Under the pieces are notes generated by a model. The model saw only the letters and a program-made list of their open reading frames with translations. It ran no database searches and was not told the DNA's origin. Position numbers and translations under genes: made by a program. From Cryptomeria japonica (taxonomy: Eukaryota > Streptophyta > Pinopsida > Cupressales > Cupressaceae), in NCBI RefSeq assembly GCF_030272615.1, contig NC_081407.1, forward strand, positions 441,655,213-441,719,212: a stretch of DNA of 64,000 nt, given 5' to 3'. Positions 37,243-48,990 of the stretch are shown here, one piece after another; within the stretch, counting starts at the first letter, position 1, and each line of letters starts with the position of its first letter.

Positions 37243-38433
37243 TGTTGGCCATTTGGAGGAATTGATTATGTGTTGCATTGATGTTTTGTCATTGATGTCA
37301 ACACTAGTTGTTTTGGTTGTTTACCGATATCCTTCTGGTCCCGATAGGTTGTTTGGTTTCTAGTTGGATTGGATCATCATGATCCGGTATGCTCCAGTAT
37401 GTTTGGATTATGGAATTGGCTTATTCATGCTCCTCAGATTCATGTTCAATTAGTTGGTTTTGATCTGGTGACCGGATGCTATCTTGTATGCTCGTAAGCT
37501 TGGTTTGTTGTTCTGACGAGGGTTTCACTGGTAGATCATTGTTGAAGATCTTTGATGTTATGCATAAGTGGTGTTGGTGCGACTTTTAGTGGAGATTTGA
37601 GATGTTGATTGTGATCTTGTTCGAGACTTAGTTGATTGGGATCATTGCTTTAGAGTGTCTGGACCTAAATTGGGTCACGGTTTATCTAAGTTATGGACCG
37701 ACTTAATGTATTGTGTGGATTTGACTTCTCAATGTGTTTCTGGGATGTCTTATGGGTTGGATATTATTTATTTGTTCTAAGGCCAACATGTTTTGTAATT
37801 ATGTAATTATTTTATTGTCTGGTGGCTGACCTTATTGTTTGTGGTCAAGGGTTTGTATATATATGATGTAAGATCTCATTGTAGATCATATAGGAAAGGG
37901 ATATGAATATGTAATAGGAGCGAATAATGTAATAATCATTCAGGCAGAGGATCTAGTCGATCATTGGTGATCGAGTTGGTTTTATGTAAGAGGATTTAGT
38001 CCTCTGGTATTGAGCTTAACCAGAACTATACTCAGACATAGGAGATGTTATCTTTATAGTTCATTCTTTCCTCTGGATTGTAGTCTGGATTTTTATGTAA
38101 TTAGTGAGACTCCTTTTGTGATGAGCAGTGTGCTCTAGGTTGTTGGCCTTCTTGCAAGTGCGGCCCCCTCTATTTGTAATCACATACTTACTGTAGAAGT
38201 ATTATCTAACTCTAGGTAGGCTATCCACCATTGTTTTTCCCTTTATCGGGTTTTCCAATTACAAATATTGGTGTCATGTGGATGGTATTTATTCTCTGAT
38301 TGTTGTTTATGCTTAATTTTATCTGCTATTTTGGAATTTGGTTTATGCACTCCGATATTAAATTTTTAACTGCTTAAGGTTTCGATAATCTGGTGACAAC
38401 TGATTCACCCCCCCTCTCAGTTGTCTTCCAGTT
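37243..38433 (+). repeat. 5' LTR of copia A
   Basis: It starts TGTTGGCCATTTGGAGGA after GGTTG (37238-37242) and ends next to the primer site. It matches 58312-59508 but has lost about 20 bp at its 3' end. It has a TATA-like run at 37856-37864, the hairpin motif at 38226-38273 and the C-rich tract at 38401-38420. Confidence 0.88.
37856..37864 (+). promoter_or_regulatory. TATA-like box of copia A LTR
   Basis: TATATATAT in a conserved context (GGGTTTG before, ATG after). The same run lies at 58911-58919 in the 3' LTR. Transcription of the element probably starts about 30 bases downstream. Confidence 0.45.
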
Positions 38434-38448
38434 ATTGGTATCAGAGCT
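38434..38448 (+). other. Primer-binding site of copia A
   Basis: ATTGGTATCAGAGCT, the initiator Met tRNA type site of plant copia elements, directly after the 5' LTR and 43 bases before the gag start codon. Confidence 0.92.
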
Positions 38449-38490
38449 CTAGTCCTCTATGCAGAAGCTTAGCCACTTGAGGAAGATCCT

Positions 38491-39741
38491 ATGGCAACTA
38501 ATACCTCAAGTTCATCTAGTTCATTTGGACATAGCTTTTGGAGAGATATTCTTCAGCTTGATGGAACAAATTACAGAGTTTGGAAGATTCAAATGGAGAC
38601 TCATCTAAGATGTCTTGGTAAGGAAATTTGGGAAATCACAAAGGATGGTGTTACACCTTTTAATTGGGCATCTTGCAATCCTCCTCTGACAAACTTGGAT
38701 ACGGAGCTTCAGAATGATTGTAGAGCAATAGAATCCCTCTTGTGTGCACTTTCTAATCAACAAATAATGAGATTACCTGGCAAATCATCAGCAAAGGCTA
38801 TATAGGATAAGTTGGAGACTCTTAATGAAGGTGACCCTACTATTAAGATTTCTAAACTTGACGGTTACCGGGTGAGATATGAAAACTTGAATATGGAAGA
38901 AGATGAAAGGATTACTACATTCATGGAAAGGGTAAATGAGATTGTTATGGGAATTCAATGTTGTGGTGGAACTCTGAGTGAAGATGAAATAGTTTCTAAA
39001 GTTCTGAGAGCTTTACCACTAGCTTACAAGATGAAGGCTACTAAAATTAATGAATTGAGAACAATGGCTAATACTTTTGTCAATAGAGATACCTTGGTTG
39101 GGAAATTATCTTCTTTTGAGCTTGAAGAATTTGGACCGTCTGGAGCTATGAAATCTGAACCTATTTTTCATGCAATTACATCATCAACTGGCAAGCAAGA
39201 TTGGAAATATTTGTATGCAAAGGAATTTGATGATATGAAAAGAGAAGATGAAGAATTTGAGCAACTTGAAGCCCTATTTGCTAGAAGAGTACCTAAAGGA
39301 CCGATAGGAAGTAAGTATGAAGGAAAAACACCTTTTAAATGTTTTGCATGTAATAAGATAGGTCATTTTGCTTCTAGATGTCCTGAAAGGAATTCAAGAT
39401 TTGAAGAGAGAGCTAGAAGATATTTTAAGCCTAACCCTGGATATCTAAACAAGTATAAGTACAGGAAAAAAAGAGATAAATCATGCTACATAACGGATGA
39501 GGAAGGTGTGACTGATTCTGATGATGAACTACCACAAAACTCTACTAGTGGTTCCGACAATGGAAAGGAATGGGTGTTCCTAGCTATCAAGGAAGATGTT
39601 CCAGCACTGGAAGAGAATGTACCTGAAGAGAAGGCACTTGCTGCTAAAATTGAAGACAAGGATGAATGGGTAATTGATAGTGGATGTTCACATCATATGA
39701 CTATAGATAAAAGGAAGTTTCTATCTTTGCAAGAATTTTAA
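38491..39741 (+). pseudogene. Copia A: gag and protease
   Basis: Starts at ATG 38491 (MATNTSSSSSSFGHS). The first part has the DUF4219-like LDGTNYRVWKIQMETHLRC. A TAG at 38803 replaces a Trp-like codon, and the same frame continues to 39741. It contains the UBN2 gag core (ERITTFMERVNEIVMG, SEDEIVSKVLRALPLAYK), a CCHC zinc knuckle CFACNKIGHFASRC (near 39340-39385) and an acidic linker. The protease active site is WVIDSGCSHHMT (near 39665-39700). A TAA ends the frame. Compared with intact copia polyproteins only two stops interrupt it. Confidence 0.9.
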
Positions 39742-41180
39742 GGTGGTCTGGTTAGATTTGGAGATGACAAAGCATGTATGATCAAAGGAAAAGGAACTAT
39801 ATCATTGGAAGGTAAGCACAATACTAACAATGTTTATTATGTTGAAGGTTTAAGGCATAATCTTTTGCGTAGAGGACAATTGGTGGATAAGGGATTTCAA
39901 TTACAATTCAAGGATGGAAAATGCAAAATCATTAACAGATCTGGATTGGAGATTGTAACCGGTACACAGACAAAAGGTAATATATTTCATTTGAATTTTG
40001 GTGAGAAGACATGTTTAATTGCACAAATTGATGAGAGTTGGCTATGACATAAAAAGGCTATGTCAAGTGAATTTTGATTGCATTGTAAAGATCAGCTCAA
40101 CTAAGGTAGTTACAGATATACCTAAGATTGTGAAGCCCTATAATCCGGTATGTAAAGAATGTCAAATGGGAAAACAAGTCAAAACCTCTTTTAAGAGTAT
40201 ACAAGACAAATCTAATGATTTTATTGATATTATTCATATTGATTTGTGTGTCCTTGCTAGAGTTAAAAGTTTTCAAGGTGGTAGATATTTTATGCTAATC
40301 ATTGATGATTATTCTAGAATGATGTGGGTTACTTTTCTAAGGGAAAAATTTGAGGCATTTAAATTTTTAAAATATTTAAAGCTAAAGTTGAGACTAAGAC
40401 ATGATTCAAGATTAAATGTTTAAGGTCAGGTCATGGTGGATAATTCACATCCAGTGAGTTTAATAACTTTTGTGAGAAGCATAGTATTAGGAGACAATTT
40501 TCTACTCCCTGGACACCTCAGCATAATGGAGTTGTAGAAAGGAAGAATGAAACTATCTTGGATGCTACTAGAACTATGATGATGGAAGATAATCTACCTC
40601 ATATCTACTAGAGAGAAGCAGTGAGCATAACAGTCTATACATTCAACAAAGTACATATCAAAGGAGAAATTGGTAAGACACCTTATGAATTATGGTTTGG
40701 CAATACACCTATAGTTAAGTATTTTAGAATCTTTGGTAGTAAATGTTATATTAGGAGAGATGATATCATTGGCAAATTTGATCCTAGATTTGATAAAGGA
40801 AAATTTTCTTGGTTATTCTAATGAAAGCAAAGCATATAGATGTTATAACAAGATATTGTCGAGAATTGTGGAGAGCACTAATGTCAAGGTGGATGAGCAT
40901 AATAGAACTCAAATCAGAGTTTATGAGCAAGAACTAGGAGTGGAAATGATGATAACTAAAATGGTAACACCTTTACCGGAATAGAGTGTTGAACCAATTA
41001 CTCTTGCAGTATCAGAAAATTCAACAGTAGCTGACGGACCGGAAAAAAGAATAGAGAATCAGAAGACTCCTAGGTATGTAAGGCTGAATTATTTAGAAGA
41101 TCAAATCATTAGGGATAAGAACAATGGAGTGATGACAAGAAGGAAACTGGAAGCTAATGAGGTATGTTTAATTTCTCAAG
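39742..41180 (+). pseudogene. Copia A: integrase
   Basis: 39778-40047 is the pre-integrase part (VYYVEGLRHNLLRRGQL). A TGA replaces Trp in the zinc-finger region, which ends with VCKECQMGKQ. The core has IIHIDLCVLARVKSFQGGRY and LIIDDYSRMMWVTF (40220-40330). The Glu region is HNGVVERKNETILDATRTMM (40530-40590). The segment carrying the second Asp is shifted. The tail at 40621-40984 has the usual YELWFGNTPIVKYFRIFGSK. Stops and a frameshift near 40430 inactivate it. Confidence 0.85.
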
Positions 41181-42102
41181 TTGAATCAGAATCAGTAATT
41201 GAAGCATGCAAAGATGATTGTTGGATGAAAGCTATGGAAGAAGAATTAGATTAGATAGAGAAGAATAACACATGGATTTTAGTTCCCCAACCTAAAAATA
41301 AGAATGTTATTGGAACTAAATGGGTTTTTAGGAATAAATTAAATGAAGATGGACAAGTTGTAAGGAATAAAGCTAGATTGGTTTGTAAAGGATATTCTCA
41401 AAAGGAAGGAATTGATTATGGTGAAACTTTTGTACCTGTAGCTAGGATTGAAGTTGTAAGATTATTTCTTGCCTATGCTGCACATAAAAACTACAAGGTT
41501 TATCAAATGGATGTCAAGTGTGCATTTTTGAATGGGGATCTTGATGAGGAAGTTTATATTGAGCAACCTAATGGTTTTTCACTTTCAGATGACAAAAAAA
41601 TGGTTTGTAGGTTAAGGAAAGCTTTATATGGATTGAAATAGGAACCTAGAGCTTGGTATGCAAGGTTAGATAAATATCTTTTAAAGCTTGGTTTCACTAA
41701 AGGTAATGTTGATAGTAATCTATAATATAAGGTCACCGATGATGATATATTTATTATTGAAGTTTTTGTTGATGACATCATTTTTGGAGGTGAAGATAAG
41801 TTGTGCATTAAATTTTCTAAAAATATGGAGAAATAATTTAAAATGTTTATGATTAGGAAAATGAAATTTTTCTTAGGTTTGCAAAATACTTAGACTGATA
41901 AAGGTATTTTCATCTATCAAACTAAGTATGCTAGGGAATTGTTGAAGAAATTTGGTATGGAAGATTCTAAACTGATAAGTACTCCTATGGTTACCAGTGA
42001 GAAATTGACAAGGAAAGATGAATCTGTACTAGTAAATCCTACAAGATACAAGCCTATGATTGGAGATCTACTATATTTGACTCAGACTAGGACTGATATA
42101 AT
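41181..42102 (+). pseudogene. Copia A: reverse transcriptase, 5' part
   Basis: Motifs in order: [63 protein letters not shown], and KALYGLK followed by TAG in place of Gln. The catalytic box FVDDIIFGG lies near 41765-41790 and is intact. The frame has several C-to-T type stops. It is cut at RTDI (42102) by copia B. The last amino acids before RNase H resume at 57341 (MNVVCIASRF), which proves the nested insertion. Confidence 0.92.
42098..42102. other. Left target duplication of copia B (ATAAT)
   Basis: ATAAT stands directly before the B 5' LTR and again at 57336-57340 after the 3' LTR. Removing B and one copy restores the copia A reading frame. Confidence 0.95.
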
Positions 42103-43339
42103 TGTTGGTGTTGCATGAAGATTGCATTGGAGAAGTATAGTGTTGTCATTGATGTCAATTGCAACCGGTAATGAAGCAAGTATAGATACTGGTAATGATG
42201 TAGTAAAGCAAGTGGTGTTGATGCAGTGAAGATCAATCAGTAACCCTAACCAGTTGAGATTCAGAACACTAACCGATGAAGTTTGGAGATCAGTTGTGAT
42301 GATCTATGACTGAATGATGATCAAGGATTAAGATGCCACGTAAGCATGATTCACATGATGAGTTTCAAAATGGATTCGGCACGTAAAGATAACCGTTTAT
42401 CATGGGAATGATCAAATGCATAGTATGAAGTGAAAAATGCGTGATGAGTTATGGACGTAAAGTGCGGTGATCCAGGAATGGTTGTAGATGCCTAGAAGAA
42501 TGTAATGTCAATTGCATGTAATGTAACGGTCAAGATTGAATTGATATATTTGTAATCTCTATGAGATTTGTACGGTTTGTGTTGTGTTACCAACCTAATG
42601 TATTTTCTTATAAGGTCGATGATTTCTTTCAATGAAGCGTTGGCAATTCGGTTAAGTGTCTGAGTGATTGTTGCCAAACTAGGAGGTGTGTCTGCAGAAT
42701 GTTGTGAAGGAAGATAGGAGCGATAAAGGATTTGATTAAGAAAGGAAGTGCTATTTCTAGATCAGTCAAAAACCTATTGTTCTCTAACCATTACAATAGT
42801 TAAATCCCTTAACTGGGTAAGCTTTAACAGGCTTCTTGTTTAAATCCTCTAACTATGTGATCCATTATCTTAGATTTGAAATCCTCCACTAAGGTTACCT
42901 TTAATAGGGTATTACCTTTAATAGGGTATTTGAAGTCAATCCCTTAACCAGGTGGTCCTTAACCGGATCTGTTCCTAACGGGACATTGTTATATAAGCAT
43001 CTAACAAGGCTTGGCTCCTAACAGGGAAAACTTCAGAAGAGTTCAGAATACTTGTGGGTATTCATCCCCACTGTGGTTTTTCCCATTTGGGTTTCCACAT
43101 GAAAAATCATTGTGTCAAGTGGTGAATGATTTTGTAGATGTGTTTCTGATATGGTTGATTTGAATGAATGGTAAATCTGCATAGATATATTTGAATGACC
43201 AGAAATGATCTAAAACATGTTTTTAATAGTATTAGTGAAGTGGTTTAAGGTTTTGTCAAATGATAATTAAGTTTCAAGATCTATTGCATTGTGTTACTAA
43301 GTATTAGGACAACCAGTAAAGTTTAATAGTGCAATTACA

Positions 43340-44593
43340 GGAGAAATGGGAAATGGATTGATTTTAGCCAGCATTGTCTGGGGCTTAAGTTCCTTCAGAT
43401 TGCTCTCTCTGCTAAAGTTCCTAGAGACAATAAATATGACATATTGATATGAAGGGAAACCCCAGATGGGAAATATTCTGTGTCCTCAGCTGTGGCTATC
43501 CATAATGAATCTATGGATGAAAATCCTATTTGGGCTAAAGTCTGGAATAAGAAGTTAGTTCCTAAGGTTAATATATTTTTTTGGATTTTCATCCAAAACA
43601 AGGTTTTAACTCTAGACAACCTTCAAAAGAGAGGCTTTGTTTTTCCTAATAGGTGTTCTCTTTTTTGTAGGGAATAAGAGACAGCTTGCCATATTCTTAA
43701 TCAATGTACATTTAGTCAGGAAATTTGGAAAGTTAACTTAAGCAGGTGTAACTTGAGTTGGGTTTTTCCGAATTCCCTAGGGGATTCTTGGCAGCAATGG
43801 CAATGCCCTAGTTATAATCCAAAGATTGTGGAGACTTGGAAACTTACTTTCCTAAATGTTATCTGGAATATATGGAAAGAGCGCAACAATAGGATTTTTT
43901 AGGGATAAAAGTGCTACTCCTGAAATGGTGGTGGATAAAATTACAGGAGCATATTTGAATGTATTTATGGCACTGATAATGGACCAGCTGCTAAAGAAGA
44001 TTTCAATGACAGGTGGAACCTCTCTACTACTACTAACCGTAAGGAGAAGGGTAGAGAAGGTATTGTTTGGTGTTTTCCTCCTCAAGGGTGGATTAAGGCT
44101 AACTTTGATGGGGCCTCTAAGGGGAATCTGGGTAAAGCTGGATATGGGGGCATTGTGAGGAATTTTGCTAGAAGTTGCTTAGTGGCAGTGGCTGGTCCTT
44201 TGGGGAGTCAATCTAGTAATTTTTCCAAAGTTTCAGCTGCCTTGAATACCCTAATTATAGCTAAGAATCTTAATCATGATAAACTATGGCTTGAGGGAGA
44301 TTCACTTAATATTATCAAGTGTCTGAAGGGGGAGTCAGAGCCATCTTGGTCAATTGAAAATATTATCCTGAAAACTAGGGAAATCATCGCTAGTTTAAAA
44401 AAAAAATTATTCAACATGCCTTTAGAGAGAAAAATATGGTGGCAGACTATCTAGCGAACCTAGGAGTTAACTCTGATTCTCAAATGATTTGGCATGGGGA
44501 AGATATTAATATGAACATTAAAGAGCTCCTTAGAAAGGACAAATTTATGGGGAGGGAAGGACCGCATAATCATTATAGGGTATACAAATAATT
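43340..44593 (+). pseudogene. LINE ORF2, C-terminal part: zf-RVT and RNase H
   Basis: The first part (43433-43910) is the zf-RVT domain that follows RT in plant L1 elements (ETPDGKYSVSSAV, KLVPKVNIFFWIFIQNK, CSLFCRE...CHILNQC, WNIWKERNNRIF). After a frameshift near 43905 comes an RNase H of the plant acquired type: KANFDGASKGNLGKAGYGGI (44094-44155), LWLEGDSLNIIKC (44285-44325) and NMVADYLANL (44435-44465) carry three of the catalytic acids. The usual Glu in between seems to be replaced (SAALNTL). A frameshift sits in an A-run at 44398-44406. The RT and endonuclease are missing, consistent with 5' truncation on insertion. Confidence 0.88.
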
Positions 44594-44760
44594 TACAATT
44601 TGATGGAAAGGTAATGATTACTTGGCAAAGCGAAAGAACCCCAACCATTTTTAATATTATGTCACACACTTTCTGGGTCACCCTTTTCAAAATCCCAAGT
44701 AACTACGGGAAAGAAATGTTGAGTTTGCAGAGGAATAGAGCTTAGAATCCGAATTTGAAT

Positions 44761-46298
44761 ATGGGAGGAGATTTAAAGAGGGAGGAACCAGATAATATGT
44801 CAAGATGGAAGGCGATCCCAAAAGTGTGGGCCAAGCTAGAAAAAGGGTCCCTCACAAGCTTTATGAAGAAGCTGGTGGACTATGACAAAGGTAGGGTGAA
44901 TCTAGGCATGTCCAAAATTTCTGAAAATTGGTGTAATGGGTCCTTTAAAATCTATGGGGTTAAGTTCAAATTGGATGCGAGACTCATTGCTACTGTGACT
45001 GGCATGCCCCATTCTGGGCTTAATTTTTTTAGAGACCTCAAAGTCTCCAATAACACGGTTAATTTGTTCTCACGTAAGGAAAAAGAGAGGGCCAGAATTG
45101 GCAAAGCCATAGGTGGTTACTATGAAGCATCTAATATCAAGAAAACCTGGGGATGGGTTTTGAACACCATAATGGAATATATCACTGGTGAAGGCCAATT
45201 TTGTAGGTCCCACACTTACCACTTTGTTCTTTTAAACCATTTCAGACATGATAAAAGGGTCTCCCTACCCTACTACCTATTTAGGTCCCTTTCAAGGTCC
45301 TGCAATAAACACAGTAAGAACTCCTCTAATTTGGTTCTCCATTGCGGGCTTTTGCTGCTCATTTATGAGCACTATAAAACCCTCACCATTCTGGAAAACA
45401 AGAGGTTATCCGCCTCTCTAGGGAAGAGAAAGGTGGAGGGAGGCGATTCCAGCAAGGAGAAAGCGTCTTCTAGAAAAAAAAGTAAGAGTGCCTTTGGGAT
45501 GGAAACCCATGAAGAAAAGATCAAAACAAATGAAATGGATATGGATGATTCTGATGGTGAAGATAGTTGGAAAGATGAGGAGGTGGGTATTGAGGAAGAA
45601 GGTGGTGATAATGAGTTCGGCAATGAAAGCCCTATCCACAGTGATTGCCCTAGCAAGGACAATAGCCACCCTATGGAGGATGTGGAGTACAAGGATAATG
45701 AGGATAAAGATGTGAATTCTAAGAGGGAGGAGAATAAGCATCTTGAGAAGGATATGACTAAGGACAGTTTAAGTGAGGATAAGGAAAGTGTGGGTAAAGG
45801 GTTATTCCTAGATAACCTTATAAAACTCAGTGAGGTGAAACTGGACTATGACAGATAGACCTATGAACTCTTAAAGAACTTGGAAAAAATGGGAAACAGG
45901 TGGACGAGAAGAGGTAGGATAACGACAAGGATCAAATAAAATGGAAGCAGGATATGGAGGAGAAGGTTAAATCGCTGGAAGAAGGGAGTGTGGTGATGAA
46001 ATTTTTTTTGGGTATCCCGAATATCCTGTCAGCAGTCACTAAAAACTTGGAAGATATTGCTAAGGTCTTTCATAATTCCAGTTCTCCTAAACCGGTGGTG
46101 GACCTTGACATGGACGAAGATACAATCCAGATTGGTAGTGGTGAAGCTACTCTAGCTTGTGTTGCTAAGAGGACCAAGGCAAGTGTCAAGAAAGTTGTGG
46201 CTGCTTCTGCTAAGGATATCCCTAATCTTAGGGAAAACATCAAAGAACTGCATGGGATTAGCAACACCTTGGCTGATGCCCTGAAAAAAATCAATTAG
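44761..46298 (+). pseudogene. Extra LINE ORF: accessory protein of unknown function
   Basis: It begins at ATG 44761, 167 bases after the ORF2 stop. A 366-codon frame runs to TAG 45856, and after a short shifted stretch the frame 45954-46298 continues it, giving about 510 residues. The first 200 residues are globular (KVWAKLEKGSLTSFMKKLVD, GVKFKLDARLIATVTGMP, KTWGWVLNTIMEYITGEG, VSLPYYLFRSLSR). A basic tract (GKRKVEGGDSSKEKASSRKK) that could be a nuclear signal follows, then a strongly acidic stretch and a Lys/Glu-rich helical end. The N-terminal domain resembles the accessory ORF of element E in order and pattern. It may be related to plant transposon-associated domains. Function unknown. Confidence 0.6.
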
Positions 46299-46479
46299 TT
46301 TCTTCTCTTGGGTCTTGCTAGTTTTGCTAGCTTTGTGGGGCTTTAGCCGGTTCTCTATGGTTGTTAGTTGGCTTTTCGTTGGTTTGTCCCTTTTTGTCTA
46401 TTTTTCCTTTATCTGCTAAGTTCTACTTGTAAAGGGTTTCGAGGCCCCTTCAAAACCTATTTTTACCTTAATAAAAAAC
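46299..46479 (+). other. LINE 3' untranslated region and tail
   Basis: T-rich, with TTGTAAAGGG and CCCCTT forming a short stem (46431-46450), then ACCTTAATAAAAAAC. Plant L1 elements commonly end in this way. No reading frame is present. Confidence 0.7.
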
Positions 46480-46627
46480 AGTGCAATTACAAATTTGTCT
46501 AAGAGTCTAAACCGATATACATTATGAGTTGATTCAAAGTTGAAAGTTTTGTTTATTTTCTATCTACTGATTCACCCCACCCCCTCTCAGTAGTTGACCG
46601 AATCTTTATAGTTTCATCATATTATCA

Positions 46628-46640
46628 ATTGGTATCAGAT
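46628..46640 (+). other. Primer-binding site of copia B
   Basis: ATTGGTATCAGAT, one base different from the usual TGGTATCAGAGC site. It touches the LTR end (TATCA, 46627). Confidence 0.9.
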
Positions 46641-46697
46641 CATTTAAGGTCCTCTTGAGTTTAAGCCTAACAGCTTGAGGAAAAGATATAGGAGAAA

Positions 46698-47735
46698 ATG
46701 ATGAAGAGATAAGGTCTGAAGTTTAATAGAGATAACTATAGAATCTAGAGTGATAGGATTAAGATTTACACCAACAGCTTAGGAAGTCAGTATTGGGATC
46801 AGGTTACTACTAAGTATAACTTAGCTAGTGGAATTCTGACAGATGATCAGAAGAAGGAGTAATGGGAGAACAATCAAGCATTGGAGGCCATCATCAGTAC
46901 CTTGTCTGATTCATAATATGTTGATGTTCATGTATTGGAGACTGCATATGAAGTTTGGAAGAAACTGGAAGAAATCTATGGCGGTGATGAGCATGTAAAG
47001 ATTGCCAAGAAAGAGATTCTCAGAGGAAAATTTGATGATATGCAAATGGCTGAAGGTGAAAACATTTAACAGTATGGTCAGAGAATCAAGGATATAGTTG
47101 GAGAAATCAAAAGTGTTGGAGGTACAGTGGAAGATGCCATTGTGGTTAGCAAGGTGTTGAGAACTCTTCTACTGGTCTACGCTATCAGATTTGCAGCTAT
47201 TCAAGAACTCAAATCTATTGACAAGACAAAGGTAACTCTTGACTCTATCATTGGTAAATTAACTACTTTTGAATTGAATGGTTTTGATGGAAGTGTTTAG
47301 AGGTCAGAACATACATTCAAAGCCTCAGTCTCAACCCCACCGATAAGGAAAAGAAGAGAAGCTAGTTACAGTCATGAATCTAGATCCAGCAGAGAGGTAG
47401 GTGATGATGATAGTTTGATGGAACTTGAAGCATTGTTGGCCAAGTGGTTACCCAGAGGTACCAGTAAGTACAAAGGTAAACTACCTTTTAAATATTTTGC
47501 ATGTAACCAGACATGACATATTGCTACTAACTGTCCTAATGGAGATATGAGAAAAAATGAGAAAAATATAGAAAGTATAAAGGAAAAGGAAAAAGAGATT
47601 GTCTCATTGCAGTGGATGGAGGCATTATAGATGAAGAACCCAAGGGTGATACAAATGAGGACATTGTCTTTGTTTCTATCAAAGAAGAGATATCAGATCA
47701 AGAGGCATTGGTCTCTCACTTGGATAGTTTATATG
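46698..47735 (+). pseudogene. Copia B: gag
   Basis: Many stops, but the UBN2 gag is readable: YEVWKKLEEIYGGDEHVKIA, KKEILRGKFDDMQMAEGENI and EDAIVVSKVLRTL (46930-47170). The zinc-knuckle region at about 47490-47540 is damaged: FKYFACNQT, a stop, then HIATNCPNGD, with Tyr in place of the first Cys. A Lys/Glu-rich linker leads to the protease. Confidence 0.82.
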
Positions 47736-48990
47736 ACTAGATTATAGATAATGGTTGTTCACACCATATGACCAGTGATCGGAGTAAGTTTCTTACATTG
47801 AAAGAATTTGATGGAGGTGTCATGAGATTTGGGAACAACTCACCTTGCATGGTGAAAAGAAAAGGATCCATCTCCCTGAATGGTAAGAGTAGTGCAGATG
47901 ATGTTTACTGGGTTGAAGGTCTGAAACACAATCTTTTGAGTGTTTCTCAACTCAATGACAAAGGTTACCTGTTAGAATTCAAGAATGGAGTTTGCAAGAT
48001 CTTTGGAAGAAAAGGTGAACTGATTGCAACCGACAAACAAACTAGAGGTAACTTATTTCACTTAAACTCTAAAGTTAATAGTTGTTTGATTGCAAAAGTT
48101 GAAGATAGTTGGCTCTGGCATAGGAGGTTTTACCATGTGAATTTTGATAACATTGTAAGAGTTAGCAAGTCACAATCAGTAAGAGGTTTGCCACAATTGG
48201 ACAAACCAGTGAATGCTTTGTGCAAGGAATGTCAGTTAGGGAAAATGACATCCTCAACCTTCAAGAGAAAATCTTTCTCAGCTGAACATTTGCTAGATTT
48301 GGTTCATACTGACCTATGTGGACCAATGAGGACTAGGAGTATTCAAGGAGATCAGTACTTCATGATATTTACCGATGACTTCTCAAGGATGATGTGGGTC
48401 AAATTCTTGAAAGATAAGACAAAATCTTTTAGCAAGTTTAAGGCATTTAGAGCCTTGGTTGAAAATGAAAATAGAAAGAAAATAAAATGTCTAAGAACTG
48501 ATCAAGGTGGTGAATTTACTTTAGAGGAATTCACTAGATAGTGTGAAGACAATGGGATCAAGAGGTAGCTATCTGCACCAAGGACACCACAATAGAACGG
48601 TATTGCAGAAAGGAACAACTGGTCAGTAGTTGAAGCTACTAGGACTATGTTAATTCAAGGTGTAGCTAAGATATTTTGGAGAGAAGTTGTCAGCAAAATT
48701 GTTTACACAATGAACTGGATACTGGTTAAAAGAGGTAAAGACAAAACACCCTATAAATACTGATATGGTACATCACTAAATGTCACTTACTTCAAAATAT
48801 TTGGTACCAGATGTTTTATTAAAAGAAGTGATTATATTGGTAAGTTTGATGCCAAGAGTGATGAAGGCATATTTCTTGGTTACTCCACCAAGAGAAAAGC
48901 TTACAAGTGCTACAACAACTGGACTAAGAAGATCATTGAAAGTGTCAATGTTCAAGTTGATGAATTTCCTGAGAAATCAGAAGAAACTGG
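47736..48990 (+). pseudogene. Copia B: protease and integrase
   Basis: The protease site is IIDNGCSHHMTSD, with Asn in place of the Ser of the usual DSG triad. From 47768 a 257-codon frame covers the pre-integrase part (VYWVEGLKHNLLSVSQL), the zinc finger (WHRRFYHVNFDNI...CKECQLGK) and the core (LVHTDLCGPMRTRSIQGDQY, IFTDDFSRMMWVKFL, CLRTDQGGEFTLEEF). A TAG at 48539 ends it. The Glu segment follows (NGIAERNNWSVVEATRTML), then IFGTRCFIKRSDYIGKFDAK. All three DDE residues are present. Confidence 0.9.

Larger units (their letters stand above)
43328..46491 (+). mobile_element. 5'-truncated LINE with 12-bp target duplication
   Basis: AGTGCAATTACA flanks the insert at 43328-43339 and 46480-46491. 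The insert (43340-46479) ends in CCTTAATAAAAAAC, a short A-tail. It contains the end of an ORF2 (zinc knuckle and RNase H) and then an additional ORF (44761-46298) before the 3' end. The plant L1 class is shown by the zf-RVT domain, the RNase H and the TAAAGGG...CCCCTT hairpin near the tail. Confidence 0.9.
42103..46627 (+). repeat. 5' LTR of copia B, interrupted by a LINE
   Basis: It starts TGTTGGTGTTGCATG and ends CATATTATCA. Without the LINE (43340-46491) it is 1373 bp, against about 1370 bp for the 3' LTR. It holds the hairpin motif (43068-43115), a series of CCTTAAC-GGG words (42780-43030), a short 5'-LTR-only duplication of ACCTTTAATAGGGTATT (about 42896-42933) and a C-rich tract (46569-46590). 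Confidence 0.92.

Noticed and set aside
43852-44690. Minus-strand frames opposite the LINE ORF2
   Set aside because: The plus strand carries zf-RVT and RNase H motifs. The minus frames have none.
45372-45741. Two minus-strand frames of over 100 codons opposite the LINE accessory ORF
   Set aside because: They are mirror frames of the acidic and Lys-rich part of the plus-strand ORF. Leu/Ser/Ile-rich and without motifs.
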